Of a DNA stretch of 64,000 bases, positions 8,713-19,862 are shown one piece after another. The position numbers and the translations under genes were made by a program. Below the pieces are notes generated by a model. That model made no database searches. It saw only the letters and a program-made list of their open reading frames with translations, and was not told the DNA's origin. Source of the stretch: Mycobacterium lentiflavum (GTDB lineage: Bacteria; Actinomycetota; Actinomycetes; Mycobacteriales; Mycobacteriaceae); assembly GCF_022374895.2 (NCBI RefSeq), contig NZ_CP092423.2, forward strand, positions 2,480,001 through 2,544,000, given 5' to 3'. Numbering within the stretch: position 1 is the stretch's first letter; the number at the start of each line of letters is the position of its first letter.

Positions 8713-10032
8713 GTGCCAGTGCAATACAGCATAGCCGGGACGGGCGCGGAGTCCATAGCCGCCAACGTCCAAGAGGCAATCTCGAGTGGCGCCCTGGCGC
8801 CCGGCGACGCGTTGCCCCCGGTGCGCGAGCTGGCCGCGCGACTCGGCGTGAACGCCAACACGGCGGCCGCGGCCTACCGCCTGCTGCGCGATCGCGGGGC
8901 CGTCGAAACCTCGGGCCGGCGAGGTACCCGGGTGCGGCACCGTCCCGCGACCACGCCCCGGTCACAGCTCGGCCTGGACATCCCGGCCGGCGTGCGTGAC
9001 TTGTCTACCGGCAACCCGGATCCTGCGCTGCTACCCATTGCTGCTGTGCCGCTTAATGATTCGCGCGGGCGCCCGGTGTTGTACGGCGAGTCCGCCATGT
9101 CGCCGGAACTGGTCGCCGCTGCCCGTGCCGCGCTGAGTGCCGACGGCGTTCCGGCCGACCATCTCGCCGTGACCAGTGGGGCGTTGGACGGCATCGAGCG
9201 CGCGCTCACTGCGCATCTGCGCCCCGGCGACCGGATAGGCGTCGAGGATCCGGGCTGGGCGAACCTGTTGGATCTGATTGCCGCGCTGGGACTTTCGGTC
9301 GAACCGGTACGAGTGGACGACGACGGGCCCCTGCTCGCCGACGTCGAGCGGGCGCTGAGCCGTGGGGTGCGCTCGCTGGTCGTCACCACCCGCGCGCAGA
9401 ACCCGACCGGCGCGGCGCTGTCCGCACGGCGCGCCGGGGAGCTGCGCGCGCTATTGACCGGTCGTGACGTTTTCGTGGTCGAGGATGACCATTGCGCGGG
9501 CATCTCCGGTGTGCCGCTGCATTCGCTGGCCGGATCGAGCGGGCACTGGGCATTCGTGCGGTCGGCTTCGAAGGCGTATGGCCCCGATCTGCGGGTGGCC
9601 GTTCTCGCCGGAGATCAGCGCACCGTCGAGCGCGTGCACGGACGACTGCGGCTGGGGCCGGGATGGGTGAGCCATCTACTGCAGGATCTCGCGGTCCGGT
9701 TGTGGTCCGACGCCGCCGCCGAGCGTCTCATTCACCAAGCAGAGCGGCGCTACACCGACAACCGCACCCGACTGTGTGCCGCGTTGGGCGACCGTAGGAT
9801 TTCCGCGCACGGCCGCTCCGGACTCAATGTATGGATCCCGGTGCCCGACGAGACGGTCGCGATCACCCGGCTGATCAATTCGGGATGGGCCGCCGCACCA
9901 GGTTCGCGGTTCCGGATCGCTACACCGCCCGGAATCCGGGTCACCATCGCCGATTTGGCCGACGCCGAGATCGATCCGCTTGCGGAGTGCATCGCCGAGT
10001 CGATGCGCACCGCCGGACGTTCCAGTGTTTAG
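8713..10032 (+). CDS. MocR-type GntR regulator with aminotransferase domain
   Basis: A 439-residue fusion of a GntR winged helix (residues about 10-75, PGDALPPVRELAARLGVN) and a fold-type I aminotransferase-like domain (about 90-435). The PLP lysine is K287 in SASKAYGPDLR, with the aspartate motif VVEDDH upstream, so PLP binding should be intact. MocR proteins sense PLP or amino compounds and control PLP synthesis, amine use or transport; PdxR and PtsJ are known examples. It is divergent from a flavoprotein related to pyridoxamine-phosphate oxidase, hinting at vitamin B6 control, but that link is inferred. The gene overlaps the convergent hydrolase gene by four bases. Confidence 0.9.
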   Translation: MPVQYSIAGTGAESIAANVQEAISSGALAPGDALPPVRELAARLGVNANTAAAAYRLLRDRGAVETSGRRGTRVRHRPATTPRSQLGLDIPAGVRDLSTGNPDPALLPIAAVPLNDSRGRPVLYGESAMSPELVAAARAALSADGVPADHLAVTSGALDGIERALTAHLRPGDRIGVEDPGWANLLDLIAALGLSVEPVRVDDDGPLLADVERALSRGVRSLVVTTRAQNPTGAALSARRAGELRALLTGRDVFVVEDDHCAGISGVPLHSLAGSSGHWAFVRSASKAYGPDLRVAVLAGDQRTVERVHGRLRLGPGWVSHLLQDLAVRLWSDAAAERLIHQAERRYTDNRTRLCAALGDRRISAHGRSGLNVWIPVPDETVAITRLINSGWAAAPGSRFRIATPPGIRVTIADLADAEIDPLAECIAESMRTAGRSSV

Positions 10033-11258
10033 ACTTGCCGCCTGCTGCCCAGGGTTTCGTGGAATAGCGCGTTGCGCAGGGCGAGTTCCCGCGGATCACT
10101 CATCAAGTGGAATCCCAGCTTGTTCATCACGTAGCCGTATCCGATGCCGGTGTCTGGATCGGCGAAGCCGAACGAGCCGCCCGCCCCCGGCGTTCCGAAG
10201 GCGTTTTCGGACGAGCCGAAAACGCACATCGGGATGGGTTTGTTGAAGCCGAGCGAGAATGTGGTGTCGACGTGTAACACCTTGTCGCGCAGTCCTTTTG
10301 TCGGTGGCAGCGCCGGCTTGTGCAGGGCGTCTAGGGTGGCGGCCGTCAACCCGAGCTGGGGCGAACCGGTGGCGGCGCTACCGTACAGCTTGGCGATCGA
10401 GCGCGCGGTGCCGGTGCCGTTGACGGCCGGCATCTCGACCACGCGCAGCTCGTCGCGATTGAACATACCGAGACCTTGGATGCCTTCGGCGACCGTCAGC
10501 GACGGGGCCGCGAGGTCGAACGGATTGAACAACGCCAGCACGAAACGCCGCGGCATTGTATTCAGATGCAATAGAAGTCGCGGGAACGACCAGGCATCCA
10601 GGTGTGCCACGCGGGCACGGTCCACCGAATCCGGCAGCCCGATATAGAGATCCAGCCCCAACGGGCCGGCGATCTCGTCGGCGAAGAACCGGCCCAATGT
10701 CCGTCCGGCGGGGTCGGTGCGACGGATCAGCTCGCCTTCGTACCAGCCGAGCGTGATGCCGTGGTACCCGTGTCGCGTGCCGGGTGTCCACGCGGGCACC
10801 TGCGCGGCGAGCTTGGCCGACATCTTCGGCGGATCGGCCAGTTCCTGCAACGTCAGCGGCGGCTTGACGACGGGCAATCCGGCCTGATGCGCCAGCAGCC
10901 GGCGAACCGTGATCGACTCTTTGCCGGCCTGGCCGAACTCCGGCCAGTAATCGGTGACCTTGGCGTCATAGCTGAGGTAGCCCCGCGAGGCCGCCACCGC
11001 GACGGCCAGGGAGGCGATGCCTTTGGTGGTCGAGAAGACGTTGACCAGGGTGTCCTCTTGCCATGGGGCCCGGGTGTTGCCGTTGCGATAGCCACCCCAC
11101 AGGTCGACGACCTTGCGCCCGTCCCGATAGACCGCGACCGCGGCGCCGATCTCCTGGCCGCCGCTGAAGCCGCGGCGGAAGGCATCCGCGACCTTGCCGT
11201 ACCCTTCGTCGGCCTCGCCGCCGATCAGATCGGCCGGAATCTGTACCTGTTGCGCCAT
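10029..11258 (-). CDS. Serine hydrolase of the beta-lactamase/esterase (class C-like) family
   Basis: A 409-residue protein with a beta-lactamase-related fold. The catalytic SxxK is S76-T-T-K79 in NVFSTTKG; the tyrosine motif is near residue 175 (HGYHGITLGWYEG); GAGGSFGFADPDTG near the C terminus is the third active-site strand. Mycobacterial relatives include the Lip-type esterases (LipE, LipL, LipD) and family VIII carboxylesterases. No signal peptide is evident, so it is probably cytosolic. The substrate is unknown. The gene is separated from treZ by about 70 bases on the same strand but has no obvious functional link to it. Confidence 0.85.
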   Translation of the reverse strand: MAQQVQIPADLIGGEADEGYGKVADAFRRGFSGGQEIGAAVAVYRDGRKVVDLWGGYRNGNTRAPWQEDTLVNVFSTTKGIASLAVAVAASRGYLSYDAKVTDYWPEFGQAGKESITVRRLLAHQAGLPVVKPPLTLQELADPPKMSAKLAAQVPAWTPGTRHGYHGITLGWYEGELIRRTDPAGRTLGRFFADEIAGPLGLDLYIGLPDSVDRARVAHLDAWSFPRLLLHLNTMPRRFVLALFNPFDLAAPSLTVAEGIQGLGMFNRDELRVVEMPAVNGTGTARSIAKLYGSAATGSPQLGLTAATLDALHKPALPPTKGLRDKVLHVDTTFSLGFNKPIPMCVFGSSENAFGTPGAGGSFGFADPDTGIGYGYVMNKLGFHLMSDPRELALRNALFHETLGSRRQV

Positions 11259-11326
11259 GTCTGCTCCGTCGCAGTCGTCGGTGCGGTGATGGTAGCGCTA
11301 GCCGACCAGGCGCGGTAGTTCGAGTC

Positions 11327-13048
11327 TTATCCGTGTCGCAGGATCGCGACCGAATGCCGTTGCAGCACCGTGCCGCCATCGCCGGGGCTCGGGTCTCCCC
11401 ACGCCAGGACGACATCGCCCGCGGCCGGTACCGTGACCGGTTCGTCGCCGAGGTTGCACGCGATGCGCAACTGCCCGCGCGACAACGTGATCCAGCGTAG
11501 ATCCTCGTCGTAATCGACGATAAGATGTTCGAGCCAGGGGTCGGCCATGTCGGGATCGCTGCGCCGCAAGGCGATCAAGTCCCGATAGAACGCGAGCAGC
11601 CGTGCATGCTCCCCGGCATCGACCTCGCCCCAGTTCAGCTTGGAGCGCTGGAAGGTCTGCGGATCCTGCGGATCGGGGATATCGTCGGCATCCCAGCCGT
11701 GCTCGGCGAACTCGGCCTTTCGCCCCTCCACGGTTGCTCGGGCCAGCTCCGGTTCGGGATGCGAACTGAAGAACTGAAACGGTGTCGACGCTCCCCATTC
11801 CTCGCCCATGAAAAGCATTGTGGTGTAAGGCGACCCGAGAACCAGGGCGGCCTTGATCGCCAGCTGTCCGCCGGTGAGGTGCTGGGACGGTCGGTCGCCG
11901 AGCGCGCGATTGCCGACCTGGTCGTGCGTGCAGGTATAGGCGAGCAACCGGCTCGCCGGGATCGCTTTGGTGTCCAGCGGCCGGCCGTGCCGGCGCCGGC
12001 GGAACGACGAATAGGTGCCGGCGTGAAAGAAGCCACGGCGCAGGGTGTCGGCCAGCGTGGCCAGCGAACCGAAGTCCGCGTAATAGCCCTGGCGTTCGCC
12101 GGACACCGCGGTGTGGATGGCATGGTGGATGTCGTCGTCCCATTGCGCGGTGATCCCGTAGCCGTAGTGATCACGCGGGGTGATCAGCCGCGGGTCGTTC
12201 ATGTCGCTTTCGGCGACCAGCGATAGCGGCCGGCCCACTTGTTGTGACAGCCAGTCGGTTTCGCTCGCCATTTCTTCGAGGATGTGGACGGCCGTGGTGT
12301 CCACCAACGCGTGCACCGCGTCCAGCCGCAGCCCGTCGGCGTGAAAGTCGCGCATCCACCGCAGCGCGCAACCGATGATGTAACGGCGTACCTCGTCGGA
12401 GTCGGCATCGGCGATGTTGACGCCCTCGCCCCACGGGTTGCTCCCCGACGACAGGTACGGGCCGAACCGCGGCAGGTAATTTCCCGATGGGCCGAAGTGG
12501 TTGAACACCGCGTCGATCAACACGCCTAAACCTCGTGCGTGGCAGGCGTCGACGAACCGGACCAAGCCGTCCGGGCCGCCGTACGGTTCGTGCACGCTGT
12601 ACCACAGCACGCCGTCGTATCCCCAGCCGTGGGTTCCGGCGAAGGAGTTGACCGGCATCAGCTCGACGAAGTCGATCCCGAGATCGACCAGGTAGTCTAG
12701 CTTTTCGACCGCCGCATCGAAGGTACCCGCCGCGGTGAAGGTGCCGATGTGCAGCTCGTAGATCACCGCGCCTTCGATCGACCGGCCCGTCCAGTCGCCG
12801 TCCGTCCAGGTGTCGCCGGGCTCCCACAATTGTGAGCGGGCGTGCACGCCGTCGGGTTGGCGCGGGGACCGCGGGTCGGGCAGCACCGTGGGGTCGTCGT
12901 CGAGCAGGAACCCGTAGCGGCCATCCGACGGTGCGTCGACGGTCGCATGCCACCAGCCGTCTTGCGTGCGCGTCATCGCGTGCACCGCGCCGTCGACGTC
13001 GAGTCGTACCTGTTTGGGCTTGGGAGCCCAGACCCGGAAATCAGCCAT
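11327..13048 (-). CDS. treZ: Malto-oligosyltrehalose trehalohydrolase TreZ
   Basis: A 573-residue GH13 enzyme that releases trehalose from maltooligosyl-trehalose, the last step of the glycogen-to-trehalose (TreX-TreY-TreZ) route. An N-terminal carbohydrate-binding module (DFRVWAPKPKQVRLDVDG) precedes the catalytic barrel. GH13 regions are DAVFNH (179-184), GLRLDAVHA with nucleophile D243, VAESDMN with acid E280, and CTHDQVGN. Length and order match Rv1562c. The ATG at 13048 overlaps the 3' end of treY by eight bases, indicating translational coupling in a treX-treY-treZ operon. Confidence 0.97.
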   Translation of the reverse strand: MADFRVWAPKPKQVRLDVDGAVHAMTRTQDGWWHATVDAPSDGRYGFLLDDDPTVLPDPRSPRQPDGVHARSQLWEPGDTWTDGDWTGRSIEGAVIYELHIGTFTAAGTFDAAVEKLDYLVDLGIDFVELMPVNSFAGTHGWGYDGVLWYSVHEPYGGPDGLVRFVDACHARGLGVLIDAVFNHFGPSGNYLPRFGPYLSSGSNPWGEGVNIADADSDEVRRYIIGCALRWMRDFHADGLRLDAVHALVDTTAVHILEEMASETDWLSQQVGRPLSLVAESDMNDPRLITPRDHYGYGITAQWDDDIHHAIHTAVSGERQGYYADFGSLATLADTLRRGFFHAGTYSSFRRRRHGRPLDTKAIPASRLLAYTCTHDQVGNRALGDRPSQHLTGGQLAIKAALVLGSPYTTMLFMGEEWGASTPFQFFSSHPEPELARATVEGRKAEFAEHGWDADDIPDPQDPQTFQRSKLNWGEVDAGEHARLLAFYRDLIALRRSDPDMADPWLEHLIVDYDEDLRWITLSRGQLRIACNLGDEPVTVPAAGDVVLAWGDPSPGDGGTVLQRHSVAILRHG

Positions 13049-15341
13049 GGTGGCGCTCCAATAAGACGACGGGCAGGTCTGCGAACAGCTGGGCCGCCGA
13101 CGTCGGACCGTCGGCGACGGCGCCGGTGAGCGTGTCTTTCCAGGTGCCGTCGGGCAATGCCAAAATGGTATTGCCCCAGCCTGTTTCGGTCAGGCGCACC
13201 GTCCAGCGAGTCACCGCGACCACGATGTCCGCACCTCGGCCGAAGGCCAGGACGTGGTCACTGGCGTCGCCGTCGGCGAGCACGGGAACGTAGCCACCGT
13301 GCGAGAAGGTCTCCGGATGGGAACGGCGCAGCCGCAACGCTGTGGTGACGACGCGCAGCTTGGGGTGCTGTAACTCGCCGAGAGCGGCTCTACGTGCGGC
13401 ATAGTCTATCGGCCGGCGGTTGTCGGGGTCGACCAGGCTGTCGTCCCAGAGCTCGGTGCCCTGGTAGACGTCGGGGATGCCGGGCACCGTCAGCGCGAGT
13501 AACTTCTGGCCCAGCGCATCGCTGGCGGCGTGCGGATTGAGTTGGGCGACAAGCTCGGTCAGCTGGCCGGCCACCGGCCCGTCCAGCACCGCGTCCAACC
13601 ATCCGTGCACAGCATCCTCGAACTCGGAGTCCGGCTCGTTCCATGAGGTGTGCAGCGCCGCCTCGCGGATCGCCTTCTCCGCATATCCGTGCAACCGGTC
13701 GCGCAGCTGGTCGGTGACTTCGCCGGTGAGCGGCCACACGCCGAAGATGTTCTGCCATAGGAACTGTCCGGTGGCGGCGTCGGGGGACGGTGTCTCGGCT
13801 TCCCACCGGCCGACGAACTCCGCCCACAGCGAGGGCACCTGGGACAGCACCCCGATGCGGGCGCGCACGTCCTCGCCGCGTTTGGTGTCGTGAGTGGACA
13901 ACGTGGTCATCGCCTGCGGCCACAGCCGGGCGCGGGTGGCGGCGCTCTGGTGAAACTCCGCGGCGCCGACGCCGAACCGGTGCGGTTCGCCGCCCACCTC
14001 GTTGAGCGAGACCAGCCGGGCGTCGCGATAGAACAAGCAGTCCTCGACGGACTTAGCGGTCACCGCGCCGCACAGTTGTTGCAGGCGGGCGGCGGGTTCG
14101 CCGCCGTGGGCCAGCGCCGCGGTGAGCACCTGCAGTGCCGGCCCCAGTTCCGGTTGCGCGGCTTGGGTTTCGGCGAGCGCGGTGGGCAAGACGGCGCTAA
14201 GACCCAGGTAGTCGCTGCGGTAGACCTCGATATGGCTGAGCAGCGCGGCCACCGCCTCGGGCAGCTGCGGGTGATCCATCCCGGCGGCGGCCACGACGGC
14301 CCGCCGCAGCCTGCCCAGCTCACTGCCGAGCGTCTCGGTGGCCACCGCAACCTTGAGGTCGGCCAATAGCTGTGGGATACCGCGATAGTCCACCCCGGCG
14401 GACTCGACAAGCTCGGTCAGTGCGGGGGCCCCGGCCGGGTCGACGAAAACGCCACCGACTTCCCGCAATACGTCGTAGCCGGTGGTGCCCTGGATCGGCA
14501 ACGTCAGCTCCAGCGCCTCGTCGACGCCCAGGATCTTCTCGATCACGATCCACGCCGTGGGCCCGAGCAATTCGCGCAGCCACGCCAAATACCCGCTGGG
14601 ATCGGTCAATCCGTCGGGGTGATCGATGCGTACCCCGTCGACAAGTTCCTCGCGGAACCAGCGGGCGATCTCCGCGTGATTGGCGTCGAACACCGCGCGA
14701 TCCTCCTGGCGCAGCCCGGCCAGCGAGGTGATCGAGAAGAAACGCCGATAGCCGACGATGCCGTTACGCCAGCCCACCAAACGGTAGTGCTGGCGTGCGT
14801 GTACCTCGGGGCCGGTGCCTGCGCCGGTGCCGGGGGCGATCGGCAGCGCCAGATCGCCCAACCGCAGCAGGTCGCCGTCAACGGTCAGAGCTGCGGCGTC
14901 GTCGTCGGAACCCAGCACCGGCAGCACGATGCGGCCCTGCGGGTCGAGATCCCAGTCGATATCGAAAAACGTTGCGTAGTCCGATGATCGGCCGTGCCGC
15001 AACACATCCCACCACCAAGGATTCTGCTGGGGCTGGTCGACGCCCACGTGGTTGGGCACGATGTCGACGATCAGCCCCATGCCGCGCGCCCGCGCCGCGG
15101 CCGACAGTCGTGCCAATCCTTCGGCGCCGCCCAGCTCCGGCGACACCGTCGTCGGATCCGTGACGTCGTATCCGTGACCCGAGCCGCTGACCGCGGTCAG
15201 GATCGGGGACAGGTACAGGTGCGACACCCCGAGCTCGTCGAGGTAGTCCAGCACGTTTTCGGCGTCGGCGAAGGTAAAGGCGCTACCACTGTCGGCTCCG
15301 CGCAACTGTAACCGGTAGGTAGAACGAACCGGAAAAGCCAT
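13041..15341 (-). CDS. treY: Maltooligosyl trehalose synthase TreY
   Basis: A 766-residue GH13 isomerase that converts the terminal alpha-1,4 bond of a maltodextrin to the alpha,alpha-1,1 bond of trehalose. Conserved pieces are the N-terminal TYRLQL entry, GLIVDIVPNHVG, GVRIDHPDGLTDPSGYL with the nucleophile aspartate, IVIEKILG with the acid glutamate, and TLSTHDTKRGEDVRAR. Position and length match Rv1563c. It lies between treX (three bases upstream) and treZ (overlapping). Its product is cut by TreZ; TreX supplies debranched chains. Confidence 0.97.
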   Translation of the reverse strand: MAFPVRSTYRLQLRGADSGSAFTFADAENVLDYLDELGVSHLYLSPILTAVSGSGHGYDVTDPTTVSPELGGAEGLARLSAAARARGMGLIVDIVPNHVGVDQPQQNPWWWDVLRHGRSSDYATFFDIDWDLDPQGRIVLPVLGSDDDAAALTVDGDLLRLGDLALPIAPGTGAGTGPEVHARQHYRLVGWRNGIVGYRRFFSITSLAGLRQEDRAVFDANHAEIARWFREELVDGVRIDHPDGLTDPSGYLAWLRELLGPTAWIVIEKILGVDEALELTLPIQGTTGYDVLREVGGVFVDPAGAPALTELVESAGVDYRGIPQLLADLKVAVATETLGSELGRLRRAVVAAAGMDHPQLPEAVAALLSHIEVYRSDYLGLSAVLPTALAETQAAQPELGPALQVLTAALAHGGEPAARLQQLCGAVTAKSVEDCLFYRDARLVSLNEVGGEPHRFGVGAAEFHQSAATRARLWPQAMTTLSTHDTKRGEDVRARIGVLSQVPSLWAEFVGRWEAETPSPDAATGQFLWQNIFGVWPLTGEVTDQLRDRLHGYAEKAIREAALHTSWNEPDSEFEDAVHGWLDAVLDGPVAGQLTELVAQLNPHAASDALGQKLLALTVPGIPDVYQGTELWDDSLVDPDNRRPIDYAARRAALGELQHPKLRVVTTALRLRRSHPETFSHGGYVPVLADGDASDHVLAFGRGADIVVAVTRWTVRLTETGWGNTILALPDGTWKDTLTGAVADGPTSAAQLFADLPVVLLERHHG

Positions 15342-15344
15342 GTG

Positions 15345-17561
<2,217 letters not shown>

Positions 17562-17595
17562 TTGACCTTATCCGCGGCGGACGGTCCTGTCCGGG

Positions 17596-19761
17596 CTACC
17601 ACCAGCCTGTGGCGGCCGCGATCTGCAGGCCGAGCGCATGGGCCAGGGTTCGCATGTAGGTGGGGGTCAGGTGATGTGCGCCGTGGTAGATCAGCACGTT
17701 TCCCTCGACTGGGCGGCAGACATCGGCGCGGCAGATGGCATCTGACATGTCGAGCACCTTCAGTAGCGGGAATTGCTCGACGAAATCCAGGGTCTGGTTG
17801 CGGTCGGACAGCACATCGGAGCGTTTGATCGCGCAGGAGGTCGCGTTGCCGCCCTTTTTAGCCAAGCAGTCCGCGGGATCGAACGGCTGGCCGTTCTTGA
17901 CCAGCCACGGGGTGTCGCGCATGCCGAGGATCGGAATGTTGTTGTCGGACAACGTCTGCCAGATCCCGATGTAGGTCGCGGGCATCACGTCACCGCTCTT
18001 GATGTTCCACGGCCGGGTGGTGGTGGTGAAGACGTAGTCGGGGCGATCGGAGACCAGCTTGTCCATCGTCGCCTGCACCCACTCCCGACACTGTGGGTAG
18101 GGCGCATTGTTCCCCATGATCAGCGGGACCTGCTCGGTGGACAACGGGCAGCCCATTTTGAGATATGTCACAACTTTGAAGTGATGGGCGTGTCCGAGCA
18201 CATCCAGTGCCGGCAGCCAGTGCTCGGCGTGCGACCCGCCGGCCAGTGCGATGGTCCGGGTCGCGGCGAGGTCGCCGTAGACGCAGTTGACCACCGCCGG
18301 GTTGACGAAGTCGCTGATGCAGCCGTCCCGGGTGGAGGCCGGCAAGTCGTTCCTGACCTCGAGGACGCTGGGCCGCATCGGCAGCGTCGGGACCCGGACG
18401 TGTTCGGTCAGGGCGCGGGCGCCGGGATAGTCCTGCGGGTTGAGTACGGACAGTTCCTTGCCCGCCGCCCGCAAGACCGTGACGTGCTGGCGCCAGGTGA
18501 ACGACGTCGCGGTCAGCGTGACGCCCAGCAGCACCACCGAGGCGCCCAGCGCCATCGTCGGCCTGCGCAACCGCGACCACAACGGCAGTGCCGGCGCCGC
18601 GACCGAACCCTGGGGCGCCCGGTAGCGCAGCGGGTCCTCGACGAGCTGGGTGGTCAGGTACGCCAGCACGCCGGAGATCAGCAGCACCGCCGCGCCTTCG
18701 ACGAAGTCGGCGTGTTTGTGGCCGGTGTAGGACAGCCAGAAGATAAGCAGCGGCCAGTGCCATAGGTACAGCGAGTAGGCGATGGCGCCCAGCTCCACCA
18801 GGGGCCGGGTGGCCAGCAGCCGATTCGGCAGCGGCATCCGCCCGCTGGTGTGCGCGTCACCCGCCAGGTTGGCCCCGGCCAGGATCATCAGCATCGCCGC
18901 GCCGACCGGTACCAGGGCCCACGGGCCCGGAAACTCGTCGACGCCGTCGATCAGGGCGCCGCACGACACGACCGCCGCCAGCGCGATGGAGGCGGCCGCG
19001 GTCCGTAGCCACATCGGCCACCGGATGTCGGCCACAACCGCGCCGACGAGCGCGCCCAGCAGCAGCTCCCAGGCGCGGGCGAAGCTGTCGTAATAGGCGT
19101 TCGACTGGTCGTCGGCGTGGGCGAAGATCGCATAAACGAACGAGGCGATCGTCAGGGCGCTCAGCAGCACCACGAACAGCGCGCGCAAGCGGGTCTTGAG
19201 CAGGCGGCGGAACAGGACGGCGCAGCCCGCGACCAATAGCAGGAAGGCGACGTAGAACTGCCCCTGCACCGACATGGACCAGATGTGCTGCAACGGACTG
19301 ACGGCTTCGCCCGCCCGCAGGTAGTCCGACGCGCTGTTCGCCAGCTCCCAGTTCTGGTAGTAGCCGAGGCTGGCCAGGCTCTGGTCGGCGAAGGTCTCCC
19401 AGCGGGTTTGCGGCTGCACCACGATGGTGAGCACCGCACACGCGGCCAGCACCACGACCAGGGCGGGCACCAGACGCCGGATCAGCCGGGTGATTTCGGC
19501 GACGGGCGACAGCGAGACGGCCGGGTTGAGCGCGGCGCGCAGGATTTTGCCGCCGAAGAAGAACCCCGACAGCGCCAGGAACACGTCCACACCGCCGGAG
19601 ACCCGGCCAAACCAGATATGGAACACCGCGACCAGTGCGATCGCGATGCCGCGTAGGCCATCGAGATCGTAGCGATAGAACCCCCCAGACCCCGTCGGGC
19701 GCGCCTCTGAGCTGCCCGCATTCGCCGTGGCGGCAGGGGTCTGAGGCGGTGAGGTCTGCAT
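17596..19761 (-). CDS. Membrane acyltransferase with C-terminal SGNH domain, Rv1565c-like
   Basis: A 721-residue envelope protein. Residues about 30-430 form an acyltransferase-3 (OafA/YrhL) domain with about ten membrane segments; DLDGLRGIAIALVAVFHIWF carries the conserved RGIA and histidine. The C-terminal extracytoplasmic region is SGNH-like, with LAGGSHAEHW holding the likely serine and GAHHLTPTYMRTLA the histidine block. Such proteins O-acetylate or acylate surface sugars. The usual aspartate of DxxH reads glycine here. The ATG at 19761 is preferred over 19782 because the latter lies at the edge of a strong terminator-like hairpin. It matches Rv1565c; its substrate is unknown. Confidence 0.88.
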   Translation of the reverse strand: MQTSPPQTPAATANAGSSEARPTGSGGFYRYDLDGLRGIAIALVAVFHIWFGRVSGGVDVFLALSGFFFGGKILRAALNPAVSLSPVAEITRLIRRLVPALVVVLAACAVLTIVVQPQTRWETFADQSLASLGYYQNWELANSASDYLRAGEAVSPLQHIWSMSVQGQFYVAFLLLVAGCAVLFRRLLKTRLRALFVVLLSALTIASFVYAIFAHADDQSNAYYDSFARAWELLLGALVGAVVADIRWPMWLRTAAASIALAAVVSCGALIDGVDEFPGPWALVPVGAAMLMILAGANLAGDAHTSGRMPLPNRLLATRPLVELGAIAYSLYLWHWPLLIFWLSYTGHKHADFVEGAAVLLISGVLAYLTTQLVEDPLRYRAPQGSVAAPALPLWSRLRRPTMALGASVVLLGVTLTATSFTWRQHVTVLRAAGKELSVLNPQDYPGARALTEHVRVPTLPMRPSVLEVRNDLPASTRDGCISDFVNPAVVNCVYGDLAATRTIALAGGSHAEHWLPALDVLGHAHHFKVVTYLKMGCPLSTEQVPLIMGNNAPYPQCREWVQATMDKLVSDRPDYVFTTTTRPWNIKSGDVMPATYIGIWQTLSDNNIPILGMRDTPWLVKNGQPFDPADCLAKKGGNATSCAIKRSDVLSDRNQTLDFVEQFPLLKVLDMSDAICRADVCRPVEGNVLIYHGAHHLTPTYMRTLAHALGLQIAAATGWW

Positions 19762-19781
19762 GATCACCAGTAATTTACCCA

Positions 19782-19845
19782 AAACGCCACCTGCTCCTCA
19801 GCGCTCGCCGGGCGGCGAGGCTGCTCAGCGGAGCAGGTGGCGTTT
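19782..19845 (-). terminator. Strong hairpin downstream of ripD
   Basis: Perfect 16-base arms AAACGCCACCTGCTCC (19782-19797) and its complement (19830-19845) enclose a 32-base loop that itself contains a CTCGCC/GGCGAG stem. On the minus strand the hairpin ends in GGCGTTTT, a short U tract. It starts 18 bases beyond the ripD stop and precedes the next minus-strand start, so intrinsic termination of ripD transcripts is the simplest reading. Confidence 0.75.
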
Positions 19846-19862
19846 GTGGACGGTCGCGGAAA

